DNA from: Ophioderma brevispina
Taxonomy: Eukaryota > Echinodermata > Ophiuroidea > Amphilepidida > Ophiodermatidae
Assembly (NCBI GenBank): GCA_023653785.1
Contig: JAMKCH010084900.1
Span: 62,001-126,000, forward strand
Length of the DNA: 64,000 bases
Direction of reading: 5' to 3'
The notes under the pieces are model-generated. The model had not been told where the DNA came from. It saw nothing but the letters and a program-made list of their open reading frames with translations, and ran no database searches. Positions 34,530 through 45,881 of this stretch are shown here, piece by piece (position 1 is the first letter of the stretch; every line of letters starts with the position of its first letter). The position numbers were made by a program, and so were the translations under genes.

Positions 34530-34768
34530 TGATTAAAATATTAATCTTCCCTGGGATGCAGCGCACACAAGTGTTGAAAAAAAAAAAAAAAAAACCAAAA
34601 ACCCCATATGACGATTGGCAGGATTCGAACCGGGGGCCTCCGTAGACTACGTAGTAATAGGAGGTCCCCGGTTCGACTCCGGCCAAGCGCATATGGGTTT
34701 TTTTTTTTTTTTTTTTTTTTTTTAAACCACACTTGTGTGCGCTGGCCATTCCAGGAAAGATTAATAAA
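34530..34768. mobile_element. inverted tRNA-like palindrome with A/T tracts
   Basis: This is a long imperfect palindrome. The outer arms share TTAATCTT..CCTGG and GCGCACACAAGTGT. Next inward are 18 A on the left (34577-34594) and about 27 T on the right. The inner arms are 37-bp inverted copies of a tRNA 3'-half-like sequence (CCATATG, TTGGC, GTCGAACCGGGG). The right inner arm on the plus strand holds a B-box-like GGTTCGACTCC (34670-34680) and the left arm holds GGTTCGAATCC on the minus strand. The loop is about 18 bases. It looks like two tRNA-derived short retroposons fused head to head, each trailed by an A tract. Not a functional tRNA: no full cloverleaf fits. Confidence 0.7.
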
Positions 34769-35009
34769 TATCCAATCGTGTCTACCTGGAGAAACTAAGT
34801 AGTTAAAATTCAAAATATGCTTGATAGTTGAAAAAAAAAAAAACATATGATTTTCACGGCGATTAACAGCAGGTGGTAAATGTCAACAAGAGGATTGTAG
34901 AGTGTTCTTCCCACAATGAATTTTCCAATACCAATTGTGACACTTTGTCAGTCACATGAGTTGAGTGACAAAAAGTCCTAAAATGAAAGAACTCACCCCA
35001 TATTGCAAT

Positions 35010-35391
35010 TTAAAGGGGAATTTTGTGATCCACGCCTCGTACCCCCCCCCCCCCCATATTTTTTACCCCCCCCCCCCCCCGACTTACCTCAAAAACAGTT
35101 TAAGATTTTCATATCATCTGCAAACTGTACCATTAGTATAATCCATGGGTGCCAAATCTTACGTGCAAATTCGTCGTGTCTGAAGAAATTCACCAATTTT
35201 TGTGTATTGTCGTCGTAAACGGACAAAAATTATAGCACAGTGGCCCTTGGGACCGTGGGAAACGAGCCTTTGCTCATAACACAAAACCGCAAAGTCAGGA
35301 TCAACTAAAAGTTGTGAATAAGCTTTTTCAAGGAGATCTAATGAAAAATAAATAATACAGAAGGTGCTGAAATCCCGAAATACACCTTTGA
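35010..35391 (+). mobile_element. T4 copy, nearly complete
   Basis: TTAA at 35010-35013 followed by AGGGGAATTTTGTGATCC pairs with the right end ATCCCGAAATACACCT next to TTGA (35388-35391). Inside are two C tracts (35042-35055 and 35067-35080), AATCTTACGTGCAAATTCG, CGTAAACGGACAAAAATTAT, AGCACAGTGGCCC and TTTGCTCATAACACAAAAC. It has no gene. Confidence 0.8.
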
Positions 35392-35481
35392 GTAGTAACT
35401 TTTGTCACTATAAACTTGTGACAACCAGTGCAAAGAATGTATTGGAAGAAATGCATTGTGGAAAGAACACAATACCTCGTC

Positions 35482-35844
35482 TTAAAGGTGGTTTGCTTTG
35501 TGCAACGGAGATTTCACATTTCGGGTGTCCCAAAAAAATTGAAATTCTATTTGTCACTATGTAAACATCGTTCCATTAAAAAGACCCCCATCTGAAAAGG
35601 TTAGACTGAGAAAGAAATGTTTCTTTGGTTACAAAAATTGTGAAATTTCTAATTTGTATAGGAGCAAATACGAAATTCAGGCCTATGTTTTATATTGAAT
35701 ATAAGCAAATCAAAATCGCCTTTTCCTCTATTTTAAGACTTTCGTAGCCAAATATTAGGTAAGAAATCTATGAGTTATCAATCTATTGAAATTACTATTA
35801 TGACACCATTGTGGAGCATCAAAATCTCTCGTTGCACACTTTAA
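35482..35844 (+). mobile_element. T2 copy 2, complete TTAA element
   Basis: TTAA at 35482-35485 and 35841-35844 bound 363 bp. The right end CTCTCGTTGCACACT is the inverse of the T2 tip, and the left tip carries a small extra segment before GTGCAACGGAGATTTCAC. The interior matches 13113-13468 (TGTGAAATTTCTAATTTG, GGAGCAAATACGAAATTCAG). Confidence 0.8.
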
Positions 35845-36729
35845 TGTCAACAATCAGCCAAGAAAGCAAGCTAGCCTAGCATCTCCACACACCATGGTAA
35901 CCAACATTCGGGTAGAACCCCACCAAATTAAATGTTGTACAAATGAATTTCTCACTCTTCATTACTGATCACAAGGCACATACACGCATGGTGCCTGAAG
36001 CCGTGAGGTTGAAAAATGAAGTCCCGGCACATTATGTAATGAAAGTGAAGGCACGGTGTGTTTGCAGACCCGATTCATTATACTTATTTCCTTATGTGTG
36101 ACTGAACCGATGTGTTTTAGGATAAGGTCAATTGAAATATTGGTTGTTCAAGGTTTCTAAGTTTGAAAAAATGCTTGACTATAAGAATGAATTAAAATAA
36201 TCGTTAACGTTAACCTCTCACCTCTGAAAGATGAAAGTGAATAGCCGTGAAGGAGAAAAGAGGATCAAATCCTTGGATAATGACATTTCCCGCTTCATCC
36301 AAGTCTCATTAAAATGGAGCGAAGTAAGACAAAAAAATGAAACCCTTTTACACTTAGGAATTTAGACGTTTATTCAACAACAATCCATTTTTGCATTGTC
36401 AAGGTTTCTTGACATGTTTTTAATCTGTAAGATTGTTTTATTAAAGCATATTTGAAAAACCTGCCCAAAATCATATAAAATGATTACTAAATCAGAATTT
36501 AGTCTTTTATATCAAACAAATAGCTCATTTTTTATTTGGGTTGTTGCAAAGCTTCTTAGCAAGTATTTTTGAGACTCTTAAGATTTGGGATTTAAGCATA
36601 CTGAGAATAAACCTGTACCCAAAAGCATTTTAAAATGAGGCAGACAAAAATGAAAAAATCAATCAAAAAGTTTTCATTTGATACAAGTTTCCTTGAAAGT
36701 ATGCAGGGATTGTGTAAGATTTTTTTTTA
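35845..36729. other. non-coding stretch, nothing recognised
   Basis: AT-rich sequence lying between two TTAA elements. No gene or repeat boundary found. Confidence 0.5.
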
Positions 36730-37020
36730 TTAAAGGCTGACTCAGGATTTGAAATAAATGTTTGTGTAGTAATTAAAAAATGGTAATCGTGAATCGATAG
36801 ACACCAAAAATGATTAATTCCAAAGTTTAAGATGAATCGGATTTTTCATTTCATGCAGTGAACCATTTATGCACAGTATTAACAGTGCCATTCGGATGTG
36901 TATAAGAACTCCCGGATTCGGAATTTAATTTATGACAACGTTTTGATTTTCTATATGAAGGACTTCGATTGAGCTTAGTTAGGTCAACAGTGATTGTATA
37001 TAGATAAGACATGATGTGTA
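36730..37020 (-). mobile_element. T1 copy 3, inverted, one end missing
   Basis: TTAA at 36730-36733 followed by AGGCTGACTCAGGATTTGA is the T1 tip. The interior, CCAAAGTTTAAGATGAATCG, CCCGGATTCGGAATT, ATATGAAGGACTTCGATTG, is T1 in reverse. The far end fades at about 37020. Confidence 0.7.
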
Positions 37021-38335
37021 CACTCTAAATGAAATGAACGCGTCTGATTACATGACGCCGTAATTTTGGGTTCAATTTAACTGGGCCGAACGTGTGATGT
37101 TAGGCATAGAACACCATATTGACAGGGACGTGTTCACTGTGTAAGCCAGGTGTTCAAATGTGTTTCAATCTGACATCGCATTTAAAATATGTGTGAAATC
37201 TTTTAAACATCATGGTTCAAAACAGATGACCTTTAGCATTCAAGTGATGAAAAACACCGTCTTGTCGCGACCATAAATAAGTGTCGATTTAGTCTAAGTA
37301 CTAAACAAGTTTTGAATGAAAAACGGTAGAGGCGCACACGAGCCTCCTAATATTATTTGAGGTAAAGAAGTACAACGTTGTGAAGAAGACCGTCTGAGGA
37401 ACCCCTTTCTTGTGGGGGGGTTTTGGGGGATGGCACACCAGGTTCAGGGGGCCATGGCCCTTAGGCCAGCCTAGCTACGGTAAGGCCTTAGGTGCCCTAT
37501 ACCTGCGGAGCAGATGTCATTAAAAGCTTTGACAATTAAATCAAAAGGAGAAGCAAAAGTGTTCCAATCATGAACATACTTTTGAACACCAGTGTTCTGA
37601 ATGCATTTTACGGTTTTTGTCCGGGTTTAATTCTTGAACGCCTTGTGGTCGTATCGGGTATTTTTTCTCGAAGATCACATGATCAAATTAGCGGCAAAGT
37701 CTGTTTCTACTTGGGCGAGAATACGCTGGGCAGCAGCTTGAAGAAAATATCCATTCAATAAGCTTAAAATTCACCAGCTGGAATAGTTTTTTAAGACTTG
37801 TGTAGGCCTATCGCAGAGAGTTTATGGTGGATATAATAGAGGAACATTTATCTATTTTGTTTTAATTTAGGGCCACGCTATAATGGCAATTGTTTCTGTA
37901 TTCGTCGATCGGGGCTGTTGAATTAGACTGCTCACTAATCGTAAACTGGAGTGAACTTACCACGGCGTGTCTATGGCGGGACTGTAATTTTCCCAATTTT
38001 TCCCAAATCCTTTATGTATGGGGTACAGTAGGGGTAATTAGAATGCAATTGAATTATTGGTTTAATCAACTCTGAGTATATTAATTGCAATTTTGTATTG
38101 GTTAGATACATTGCTGAGTATATACTTATGCCAAGGGAATTTGTACTTACATATTTTTGATTTCCAATGTTGAAGTATTTCTTGCATTTTTGTTGTCCTT
38201 TGATTGACATTTTCTGGACATGTGGAAAATACCAATTTGGCTGTCATCATCCAGAGTAAACACATATTTATGTTCATGTTCCAATATTGGACACATTTCA
38301 TGTCAAATGGGCGATTTTAAAAACTTTTGAATGAA
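37021..38335. other. non-coding stretch, nothing recognised
   Basis: No coding frame above about 80 codons and no bounded repeat. A G-rich patch at 37415-37465 resembles decayed hAT MITE ends but could not be bounded. Confidence 0.45.
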
Positions 38336-38738
38336 ATCTATTTTTGAACACCCCAAATGTAACACATTATTATGTGTTCTAATTTGTAACATTACATAAT
38401 CTATTTTGAACTGAGTATCGTTATAGGGTGGAACACCCACATGTTCTAATATTCACACTACATGTTCACATTTAACACATTTTTTACAATACATGTTCTA
38501 AATTTAACAACACTTTATTTTTAACACCCTCCTGTGTTCAAAAACTGTTACACTTGCAACACCAAAATGTGTTAACTTTCTAGAACGTTGTTCAGGTGTT
38601 TGAATTAGAAACACAAAAAAGTTTGCAAAGGATGTTCCCCAACAAGAACACATTGTGTTCTATTCGGTTCACATTTTGAACAATGTTATAGGAGTAAATA
38701 TGTGTTCAATTTTTAATCAAGGGTGTTCATTTTCGTAA
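38336..38738. mobile_element. inverted-repeat element rich in TGTTC/GAACA
   Basis: The ends are TTTGAACACCCCAAATGTAA on the left and, inverted, AATGAACACCCTTGATTAAA on the right. The interior is packed with GTGTTC and GAACAC words in both directions, including an 8+1+8 palindrome AGAACACATTGTGTTCT near 38645. Probably a foldback element. No coding frame. Confidence 0.5.
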
Positions 38739-38756
38739 CCGTCAGGAGTCCATTCA

Positions 38757-38835
38757 TTTATGTGTATATGCAAAAAACTTGATTCGGTGAAAATTGAGTG
38801 CGCCCTCATGGGGAAATCGCTGAGTCAGCCTTTAA
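38757..38835 (-). mobile_element. T1 end fragment
   Basis: The segment ends CGCTGAGTCAGCC plus TTAA (38832-38835). It contains GAAAATTGAGTGCGCCCTC and TATATGCAAAAAACTTGATT, the inverse of the T1 left end as seen at 9767 and 19981. Only about 80 bp remain. Confidence 0.7.
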
Positions 38836-39227
38836 GTTTGGAGAATTATAAACACTGTGACAAAAAGCAAACACTTAGAGGCAAGTATTTAGTTTATAGA
38901 TGGCCTGCCTGGATGCTTTGTTTTTAAACTTTTCTGGTAAGTTCCACAAAATGTTCTGTTATGGAGCTGGTGGATGTGACATCAAAGTCCCCAGCATATT
39001 AAATTACAATCACACAGTTGCCAAGTGCACTGCAAACTTTTGATGGTTTGCATATTAGATTCATGTCTAATAAGAAAGAAACTACTGAGAAGTTCAGTTC
39101 CCAAGAGTTTCTTCTCTCCTGTGATAAAATCCAACCCACTTGGAAACCAGCAAAGTGCAGTGTTATTAAGGTTGAAAATGGTGAATTTAAAAGCCCATTA
39201 TAGTGCTTTTCTTACTAGATAGTGCAA

Positions 39228-39780
39228 CACTCTAGACAAATTTTTTTTGTAAACTTATAAACCTTTTTGACCCATAGGTAGCACTCTAGGTTCTGAATAG
39301 AAACGGTAAAGATAGATTTAAATAGGCTTAGGAAACGTGATGTATTGCACTCATGATTTAAAAAAAAAAATGTTGGGTCTTGAAAGTTTTCTTCTATAAA
39401 ACCTTTCTATTCAACAAAGAATTTTGATAGGATTTAAAGGGTACTTTTATTAAGGGTTCCTAAAGCTTAAGGTTCTATATAGAATCATTTTCTTGACTAA
39501 AGAACTTTTTGGTTCCATAAAGAACCCTAGTAAACTTAGTGGGGTTCTCTGTAGAACCATGCAAAAAAGGTTCTGTAGTGAAACTTCACTTTAAGAACCC
39601 TTAAAAAAATCTTTTGATTCCTTCAAAAGTTCTTTGTTGAACAGAAATAAAGGTTTTATAGATAAGAAAATATTATTTTAGAACCCAAAATGGTCAAAAC
39701 TGTCTTTCAAAATACATGAGCATACACACACCAAGGAAAAGTGCTACATATGAGACAAAAAGCTCTTTTTTCTAAGAGTG
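39228..39780. mobile_element. CACTA-like element with GGTTC hairpins
   Basis: The left end is CACTCTAGACAAATTTTTTT and the inverted right end is CACTCTTAGAAAAAAGAGCT, terminal repeats of the CACTN type. Inside, 39374-39443 and 39597-39690 are long inverted arms (TCTATAAAACCTTT, TTCAACAAAGAA). The centre has several hairpin words such as GGTTCCATAAAGAACC. Flanking bases (CAA / TAA) give no firm duplication, so the outer limits are tentative. Confidence 0.5.
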
Positions 39781-40551
39781 TAAATTTCATCAAAAAATCA
39801 GATTTTGGAACAAACATGTATGTGATAATAATCTGTATAAATGGTCGAGCGAATAGAATCTTATAAAGCCAAAACCTGTCATTATAATGGTGATGAGTGT
39901 CCGTGTCCATACAGACTTTCAGCAAGGTAACCGAATTCAGAAACAATACATGCATGCATAGGCCTATAACCATACAATCATGAGCAGGCGACGCTGTCAC
40001 CTTAGGTTACATTATCTGGGTTATATATGATATTCTACGAAAGACATGGCCTAGTTTGATAGAAATGACTTCCATTTCATATAATTTGTCAATTTGTGAA
40101 ACAGATAGGTAGGGTTTTAATGAATTTAAATAGGTTCTTGGGGTGCTATAATAGTGCCAGCTGCTACTAGCACTGTGTGGAAAATTGGCATCCAATAAAT
40201 AACCAGATTAGATTTTAACATCCAATAAACATTCAGGCCTGATTTAGACATCAGAATGCACTGCGTCATTTGTATGTGCTAAGGCTGAACAAAAAAAAAA
40301 TATTGGTTGTATTTCACCTCTCTTCCGGAAGTAGGTCAGTTTGTCAGGATTTTTATCTTTAATATTTTTTTAACACCTTCCCGAGTGCAATAAAATAAAA
40401 CTTTTTTACCTGCATTTTGCACCAGACCAGACAATTCTATGAAGAACCTTCAAGATTTAAATAGGCTGATGAACATTCTTTTTGTATGTGTTCACGTATA
40501 TTTTGAAAAATTAAACAACATGCAAGGCAGTGATAACCCTTTGGTTCTATA

Positions 40552-40650
40552 ACATTTTTGTGGCCAAATAAAAGTAATTTCTTTCTGTTCTACCAAGAAC
40601 CTCTGAAGGGTGCTTTATTAACATATCTTTAAGGGTTCCTAGAGTTTAAA
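40552..40650 (+). repeat. direct repeat D2, copy 1, followed by A22
   Basis: This 99-bp segment is repeated at 40971-41069 with a single mismatch (AAGGGTG versus ATGGGTG). It runs directly into 22 A (40648-40669), where copy 2 instead continues GTCCTACAAAG. The 300-base insert between the copies is not related to either flank. Confidence 0.9.
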
Positions 40651-40970
40651 AAAAAAAAAAAAAAAAAAATTTATTGGTAAACAAAGCATAAAAATCATAA
40701 TATCATGACAGATACGGTGTGTTATGCTTAGCCACTTACAGGGTCTTTACTACAACAATTTCCAACACAACAGTGCCAAAAGTTGACTAATGATGAACAA
40801 TAGGGGCGCGATTTGTTTACATCACGAAAACCGCTGACAGTGGCTTTAATAAAAATTAAGACATATGCGACGGCATATATACCCACAGACCCATTGTACA
40901 CACTGCTCACTCTTACCTACAATGTGTCATACATATATGAAAATGCACAGATATGCCACAAGCACCTGCA

Positions 40971-41069
40971 ACATTTTTGTGGCCAAATAAAAGTAATTTC
41001 TTTCTGTTCTACCAAGAACCTCTGATGGGTGCTTTATTAACATATCTTTAAGGGTTCCTAGAGTTTAAA
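40971..41069 (+). repeat. direct repeat D2, copy 2
   Basis: Near-identical second copy of 40552-40650, 419 bp downstream. It continues into the normal GGTTC-rich sequence. Confidence 0.9.
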
Positions 41070-41755
41070 GTCCTACAAAGAACCATTTTCTTGCCTACAG
41101 AACCATTTTAGCTTCAATGAAGAACCCTAACAAATCTTATGCACAAAGGTTCAAAATAGAACCTTTTTTATCCTGTATTTAGAACCCTAAGCACTGCTAA
41201 TGTGCTATAAAGAATTGTAAAAAGTTCTATGAAGGAACATTCTTTTTGTGCCGAGGAGCATTCTTTTTGTGTTCAGATATATTTTGAAAAGTTAAACAAT
41301 GTGTAAGGCAGTGATAACCCTAAGGTTCTTCAAAGAACCATTTTCTTGTTTATATACAGAACCTTTTTAGGTTCAATGAAGAACCATAACAAATCTTTGT
41401 GGACAATACTCTTTTATTGCAATTCTATGCACAAGCATGGGTACCTGAAAGTTAGGCACCCCGGGTTTGGCACGTGACCAGGAACATAAAGCTATCTACC
41501 ACCATGTATGTATCATGCTTAACAAGCACATTGTGCATATTCTGTTCATATTGTATTATCTGTGATAATTCAGATTTTTATCTTGCTTTTTGTAATTACT
41601 CTCAAGAGTAGTGGTTTGAGATGATCCCTGAAAGAGCTACATATTATTTTTTGAGATGATCCCTGAAATGGCACATATTGCGTTTGAGATGATACCAGAA
41701 TGGGCACTTCTGTTTTTACAGTAAGGCACAACTGAAATTTAGCTATGCCTCCAAT

Positions 41756-42550
41756 TTAAAGGGATTAGCAGCGATAATGCGAGAGAGTCAAAAAATGTGG
41801 AAATGCATTTGCTTTAACTGATAAATCAGGGATAAGTTTGTACAATTTCATATAACTGCTTTAATGTAGAAACAAACCACCAAATAGTGAAAAAAACGTC
41901 TCCTGCAAATAGACATACAGGGAAGACCTCGCAAAATCTACACTAAACAGCTGATTGTGGTTTACACTAGCACAGAATAAACAAAGATTAATAATGTTTG
42001 TGTTTGAGGTCAAACCACAGATTTCTATTTATAACACTAGATAGCAAACGCCAGCTCAAAAGCCGTAACCATCTTTTCCCGCAGCGCGTACTTATTTCCA
42101 TAGCGTGGTGTACCAATTTATTCATATATTCCCTGATTTACATAGCGTGGTGTACCAATTTATTCATATATTCACGCATTTGCATAGAACGATGTACCGT
42201 TTCCAGGCCAACAGGTTACGGCGCATGCGCGTACGCGTGCGAGTTTCGAATGGATACCATAATGAATATTTATATTTTTCAAAACACGGTTACGGTGGCC
42301 GCCTATTCTTCAATGCGAGCGTACGTCATCTCTGTATTAATATCTATGGGTCAAACTGTATTGATCATGGTGCACAATATCATGCATAAAATCTGGGATA
42401 TTCAGCGAGAAAGGCTTTTTTGATCTCAAGTCAGAATTTTAATACGCACGTATAGAAATTAAAGAATCAGATAAAATGTACTGCCCTGTCTTTAATACAT
42501 GGGTTTCAAGCCAACCATTTGCAGGTTATGTTTGCATTTCAATACCCAAT
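41756..42550 (+). mobile_element. T8 copy A, long version
   Basis: TTAA at 41756-41759 followed by AGGGATTAGCAGCGATAAT is identical to the start of copy B at 55050. Shared blocks are GTCTCCTGCAAATAGACA, CAGCTGATTGTGGTTTAC and GTTTGTGTTTGAGGTCAAAC. They resume at 42388 with GGGATATTCAGCGAGAAAGG and CAAGCCAACC. Copy A has about 330 bp (42045-42385), absent from copy B, holding a 35-bp tandem repeat and a CpG-rich patch. The right end is lost after about 42550. Confidence 0.7.
42100..42205. repeat. 36-bp tandem repeat inside T8 copy A
   Basis: The unit CATAGCGTGGTGTACCAATT plus TATTCATATATTC occurs at about 42101 and 42138, with a diverged third unit starting CATAGAACGATGTACCG at 42183. A 141-codon frame spans it but shows no domain. 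Confidence 0.8.
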
Positions 42551-43831
42551 ATGGGAGGCATATAATTCAATTGCTGTTGTGTTATTCATGAGGGATATGT
42601 ATGTAACTCACCTGGAATAGCCCATTTGTAGGGTGTATGGTCAATAGGATGAAGGGAATGATGCATGTGCAAGATGAGGTGGGTATGAACTGTTTCTTTT
42701 TCAAGACTGACATGGCCAACAGAATTTTATGTATTTTTTTCCTATTCACCTTTCCACCTGCATCAAGCCTCACCCCAATTTGTACTTTTATTAAAAAGGT
42801 GAAGGAGAAAAATCCCTTGTAATTTTAATAAGAATTTCTTCCCTTCAACAGGTTTCACTCGCACAGCAACATGTGAATGCGTAACACCTCAATGGCTGCC
42901 AGTAAATTGGCAAAATGCAATTATGCCGTCTGCCGCCATTATGATAATATCCTTCAAAAAGGAAATATTTATCCTTTCCAAATGCCCTAGTGAGACATCA
43001 ATTATGGTGGCTGTGACCTCAAAAAACATGGCAGACTCGTTTAGAGTCGGCCCGGTTTTAACTCGCCCGCTGATGTAATTACATTAAACGCGATGTAAAT
43101 GCTGCTCGTTGAGCTAACATTTCCAAATTGCCCACAGGCAGAAAAAATTGAATCAGTGCTGCTAAGGATGAGGTTTCTCTAATTTCATCTTATTTTATCA
43201 AATTTATTTCGTATTCTTTGATTTTGCTGCTAGGTCTTTGCATCATAGATTGCCATTGATTGATTGTGAGCAATGATGAACCTAATACTCAGCCATACCC
43301 TTTTTCATTGATTAAGATGGATATACTGCTAACCTTTGAAGTGGTCAGTATTATTATTATTATGAGTTGTGTTTCAGGCAACGTAGTATATGAAAATACC
43401 AGTACCTTCAAACTGCTTTATTTCTTTTTTTTGGGGGGGGGTTATGGGATTTTGTGTCACTTTGCTACATAGGCATCAATCATAAGATGTTGAATATCAT
43501 CCCTGATATGTCTTAGTGGATTTTTTGTTGGTTTTTATTCAATGTCAATCCATTTTGATTTGTACAGTGTTTTTTTTTTTTTTCAGGAATGAAAATATTA
43601 ATACGAAGAATTAAAACTATTCATCATCGCTCACATTTTTGTATTCCAAATATTTCAAGGAACCATTCTCCATCATCAGCAGGGGTCAGCTGAGATTTCT
43701 TGTCTACCTGATTCTCTGCAAAGTTTGGAAATAGGTGGCATCGTAACAGGTGTTACTAGTAAATAATCGTCAATTTTGGATACTAGTATATAGTTCCCAG
43801 CATTACTGTTTTATTTTTTACTACCTTTTTG
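42551..43831. other. non-coding stretch, nothing recognised
   Basis: Contains T and G tracts (43420-43441, 43568-43582). No gene or bounded repeat seen. Confidence 0.45.
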
Positions 43832-44210
43832 TTTCATGACTTTCTTTTTTGTGGGCTGCTCGCTATAGCTGAAGGATTTCAGTTGACATGCCATCTGGAT
43901 GCATGTATGTTTATTGTCAACTAAAAAGGTAACCCAAAAGGGTAAATTCCCTTTGAACAGAAAACAATGACCGATTTTCATGAAAGTTGGTATATTCGCT
44001 CATAACATCAAACACACTGTCAGAATAAACCTTGTTTTTAGGTGAACTAGTAACTATAAACAAACATGAAGGAGCTAGGATCACAAAATGCACCTTTAAA
44101 TGGTTTTGTTTATGTTGTGAAAGGTAAAAGTCAATCTTTAAGTCTGGTGTCAAACATTTATTTTGCACCAAGAAAATGCATTGAATAGGCAGGTTTCCAC
44201 TTATTGTACC
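43832..44210 (+). repeat. direct repeat D3, copy 1
   Basis: A 379-bp segment repeated at 44352-44729 with only about four differences. It contains the end of a TTAA element (GATCACAAAATGCACC plus TTAA at 44096-44099, resembling T4). Confidence 0.9.
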
Positions 44211-44278
44211 CAGGAGTGCAATGGTTTTGGGGTGTATAATAATTATAATAGGGCTGTTTTGATATTAGAGTGTATCGG

Positions 44279-44318
44279 TGCGCATGGCTACAGAGCGCAT
44301 AGCTCTGTAGCCATGGTG
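44279..44318 (+). repeat. strong hairpin between D3 copies
   Basis: ATGGCTACAGAGC and its exact inverse GCTCTGTAGCCAT flank a five-base loop, with CGCATGG/CCATGGTGCG extending the stem imperfectly. It is followed by TATGTTCAAGG and 20 A (44332-44351). The layout hairpin then poly(A) then target repeat resembles a retroposed small RNA. Confidence 0.7.
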
Positions 44319-44351
44319 CGTATGTTCAAGGAAAAAAAAAAAAAAAAAAAA

Positions 44352-44729
44352 TTTCATGACTTTCTTTTTTGTGGGCTGCTCGCTATAGCTGAAGGATTTC
44401 AGTTGACATGCCATCTGGATGCATGTATGTTTATTGTCAACTAAAAAGGTAACCCAAAAGGGTAAATTCCCTTTGAACAGAAAACAATGACCGATTTTCA
44501 TGAAAGTTGGTATATTTGCTCATAACATCAAACACACTGTCAGAATAAACCTTTTTTTAGGTGAACTAGTAACTATAAACAAACATGAAGGTGCTAGGAT
44601 CACAAAATGCACCTTTAAATGGTTTTGTTTATATTGTGAAAGGTAAAAGTCAATCTTTAAGTCTGGTGTCAAACATTTATTTTGCACCAAGAAAATGCAT
44701 TGAATAGGCAGGTTTCCACTTATTGTACC
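44352..44729 (+). repeat. direct repeat D3, copy 2, preceded by A20
   Basis: Second copy of 43832-44210, 520 bp downstream. It starts immediately after the A20 tract. Near identity implies a recent event or a collapsed or duplicated assembly segment. Confidence 0.9.
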
Positions 44730-44739
44730 AAGTACTTTT

Positions 44740-45060
44740 TTTAATATAAGTAATTTTTCTGTATTAATTAAAAATAACCTAGTAGAACTGAAGATAGTCA
44801 CCTAAAGTGGTCAATGCCAAAGTTTAAGATGAATCAGATTTTTTGTTTTGATGTAAACATTTATGTATAGTCCATTATAACAAAAATTCCAGATCTGGAA
44901 TTTTATTACAAAATTGTGATTTGCTATATGAAGGACATCGATTTGAGCTTAGCTTTTTCACACAATGATTAGAATGTGGACAAGCAATAAAAAGCTAAGA
45001 AACATGATTTGTTAGAAAATTGAGGATGCCATCCTCTGGACATCTCTGAGTCAGCCTTAA
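44740..45060 (-). mobile_element. T1 copy 4, inverted
   Basis: The interior reads CCAAAGTTTAAGATGAATCA, CCAGATCTGGAATTTTATTA and ATATGAAGGACATCGATTTG. It ends GAGGATGCCATCCTC...CTCTGAGTCAGCC plus TTAA (45057-45060). That TTAA is also the first four bases of the next T1 copy, so the two elements stand head to head. Confidence 0.8.
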
Positions 45061-45421
45061 AAGGCCAACTTGGAGATTTCCCAAGGATGCCACCCTCAAA
45101 TCACGTTTTTCGGCATTTACATAATGCTTGTCCACATACTAATCACTGTGTGAAATAGCTTAGTTCAAATCAATGTCTTTTGTATAGAAAATGACAACTT
45201 CGTAATAAAATTTTGGATCCTGAATTTTTGTTATACACAGTATCCTATGGTAGTGTATACCCTATATTCATGTTACTGCATCAAAACAAAAACTCTGATT
45301 CATCTCAAACTTTGGAATTCATCCTTTTAGGTGACTATCTTTAATTATAGTTGACTATATTTAATTAATGCATTAAAATATATATTTGGAAATCTCTGGG
45401 TCAGCCTTTAATGAAGTCTTC
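45057..45421 (+). mobile_element. T1 copy 5, complete
   Basis: TTAA at 45057-45060 and 45418-45421 bound 365 bp. The left tip AAGGCCAACTTGGAGATTTC is slightly diverged and the right tip CTCTGGGTCAGCCT is close to consensus. Together with the copy at 44740 it forms an inverted pair of about 680 bp. Confidence 0.85.
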
Positions 45422-45881
45422 TAATTGAGGTCCTTAAGAAGTAATTGATTGATTGGCAATTAATTTTGCAAATGGACTTGTGTTCTGTTTTCCTAAATAC
45501 TCCAGCAGATTGTGGAAATTTATGTTGTAGGCTTTTATGGATCTTAATTATTTTGTCTTAAATTTGTTGTGAAAGGCAAAAGTCAATCTTAAGAATATGA
45601 ATAAGTCTGATGCCAAAAATAATTGGGTAAAACAAATTTATTTTGTACTAAGAAATTGCAGTGACTAAGCAATTTGCTACATTTTTTGGTGGCCATTAAT
45701 TCTTGAATATTAATGAAATCTTCTGAGGTCCTTGAGAAGAAATTGATCAGCAATTAATTTTGCAAATGGACTTGTGAACAAAGCATTTTGAAAGTTGACC
45801 TCATGCTGTGTTTTTTTTAGTAGTTTGTAATTGCTTGGTATCTTTTCATTGTGTTCTTTGTTTTTTAATGACCATCTTTTT
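45422..45881. repeat. AT-rich region with imperfect direct repeats
   Basis: TTTTGCAAATGGACTTGTG at about 45466 and 45761, and related TGAGGTCCTTAAGAAG / TGAGGTCCTTGAGAAG words, show a diverged duplication of about 100 bp. A third relative of the D3 tail (AAAGTCAATCTTAAG) lies at 45577. No gene. Confidence 0.55.

Larger units (their letters stand above)
40440..41420. repeat. GGTTC/GAACC hairpin repeat region
   Basis: The same GAACC/GGTTC vocabulary as in 39228-39780 recurs here: AAAGAACCATTTTCTTG, AGAACCTTTTTAGGTTC, AAGGTTCTTCAAAGAACC. The region has been split by the duplicated segment and poly(A)-bearing insert at 40552-41069. No gene found. Confidence 0.6.

Noticed and set aside
34610..34700. 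functional tRNA gene
   Set aside because: Only T-arm-like halves are present, inverted to each other. No D arm, anticodon arm or acceptor pairing could be built.
38640..38665. steroid receptor element (AGAACA/TGTTCT palindrome)
   Set aside because: The half-site spacing is five bases rather than three, and the whole 400-bp element is packed with the same words, so it reflects repeat structure.
42001..42423. 141-codon frame as a gene
   Set aside because: It spans a 36-bp tandem repeat inside a T8 mobile element and shows no domain.
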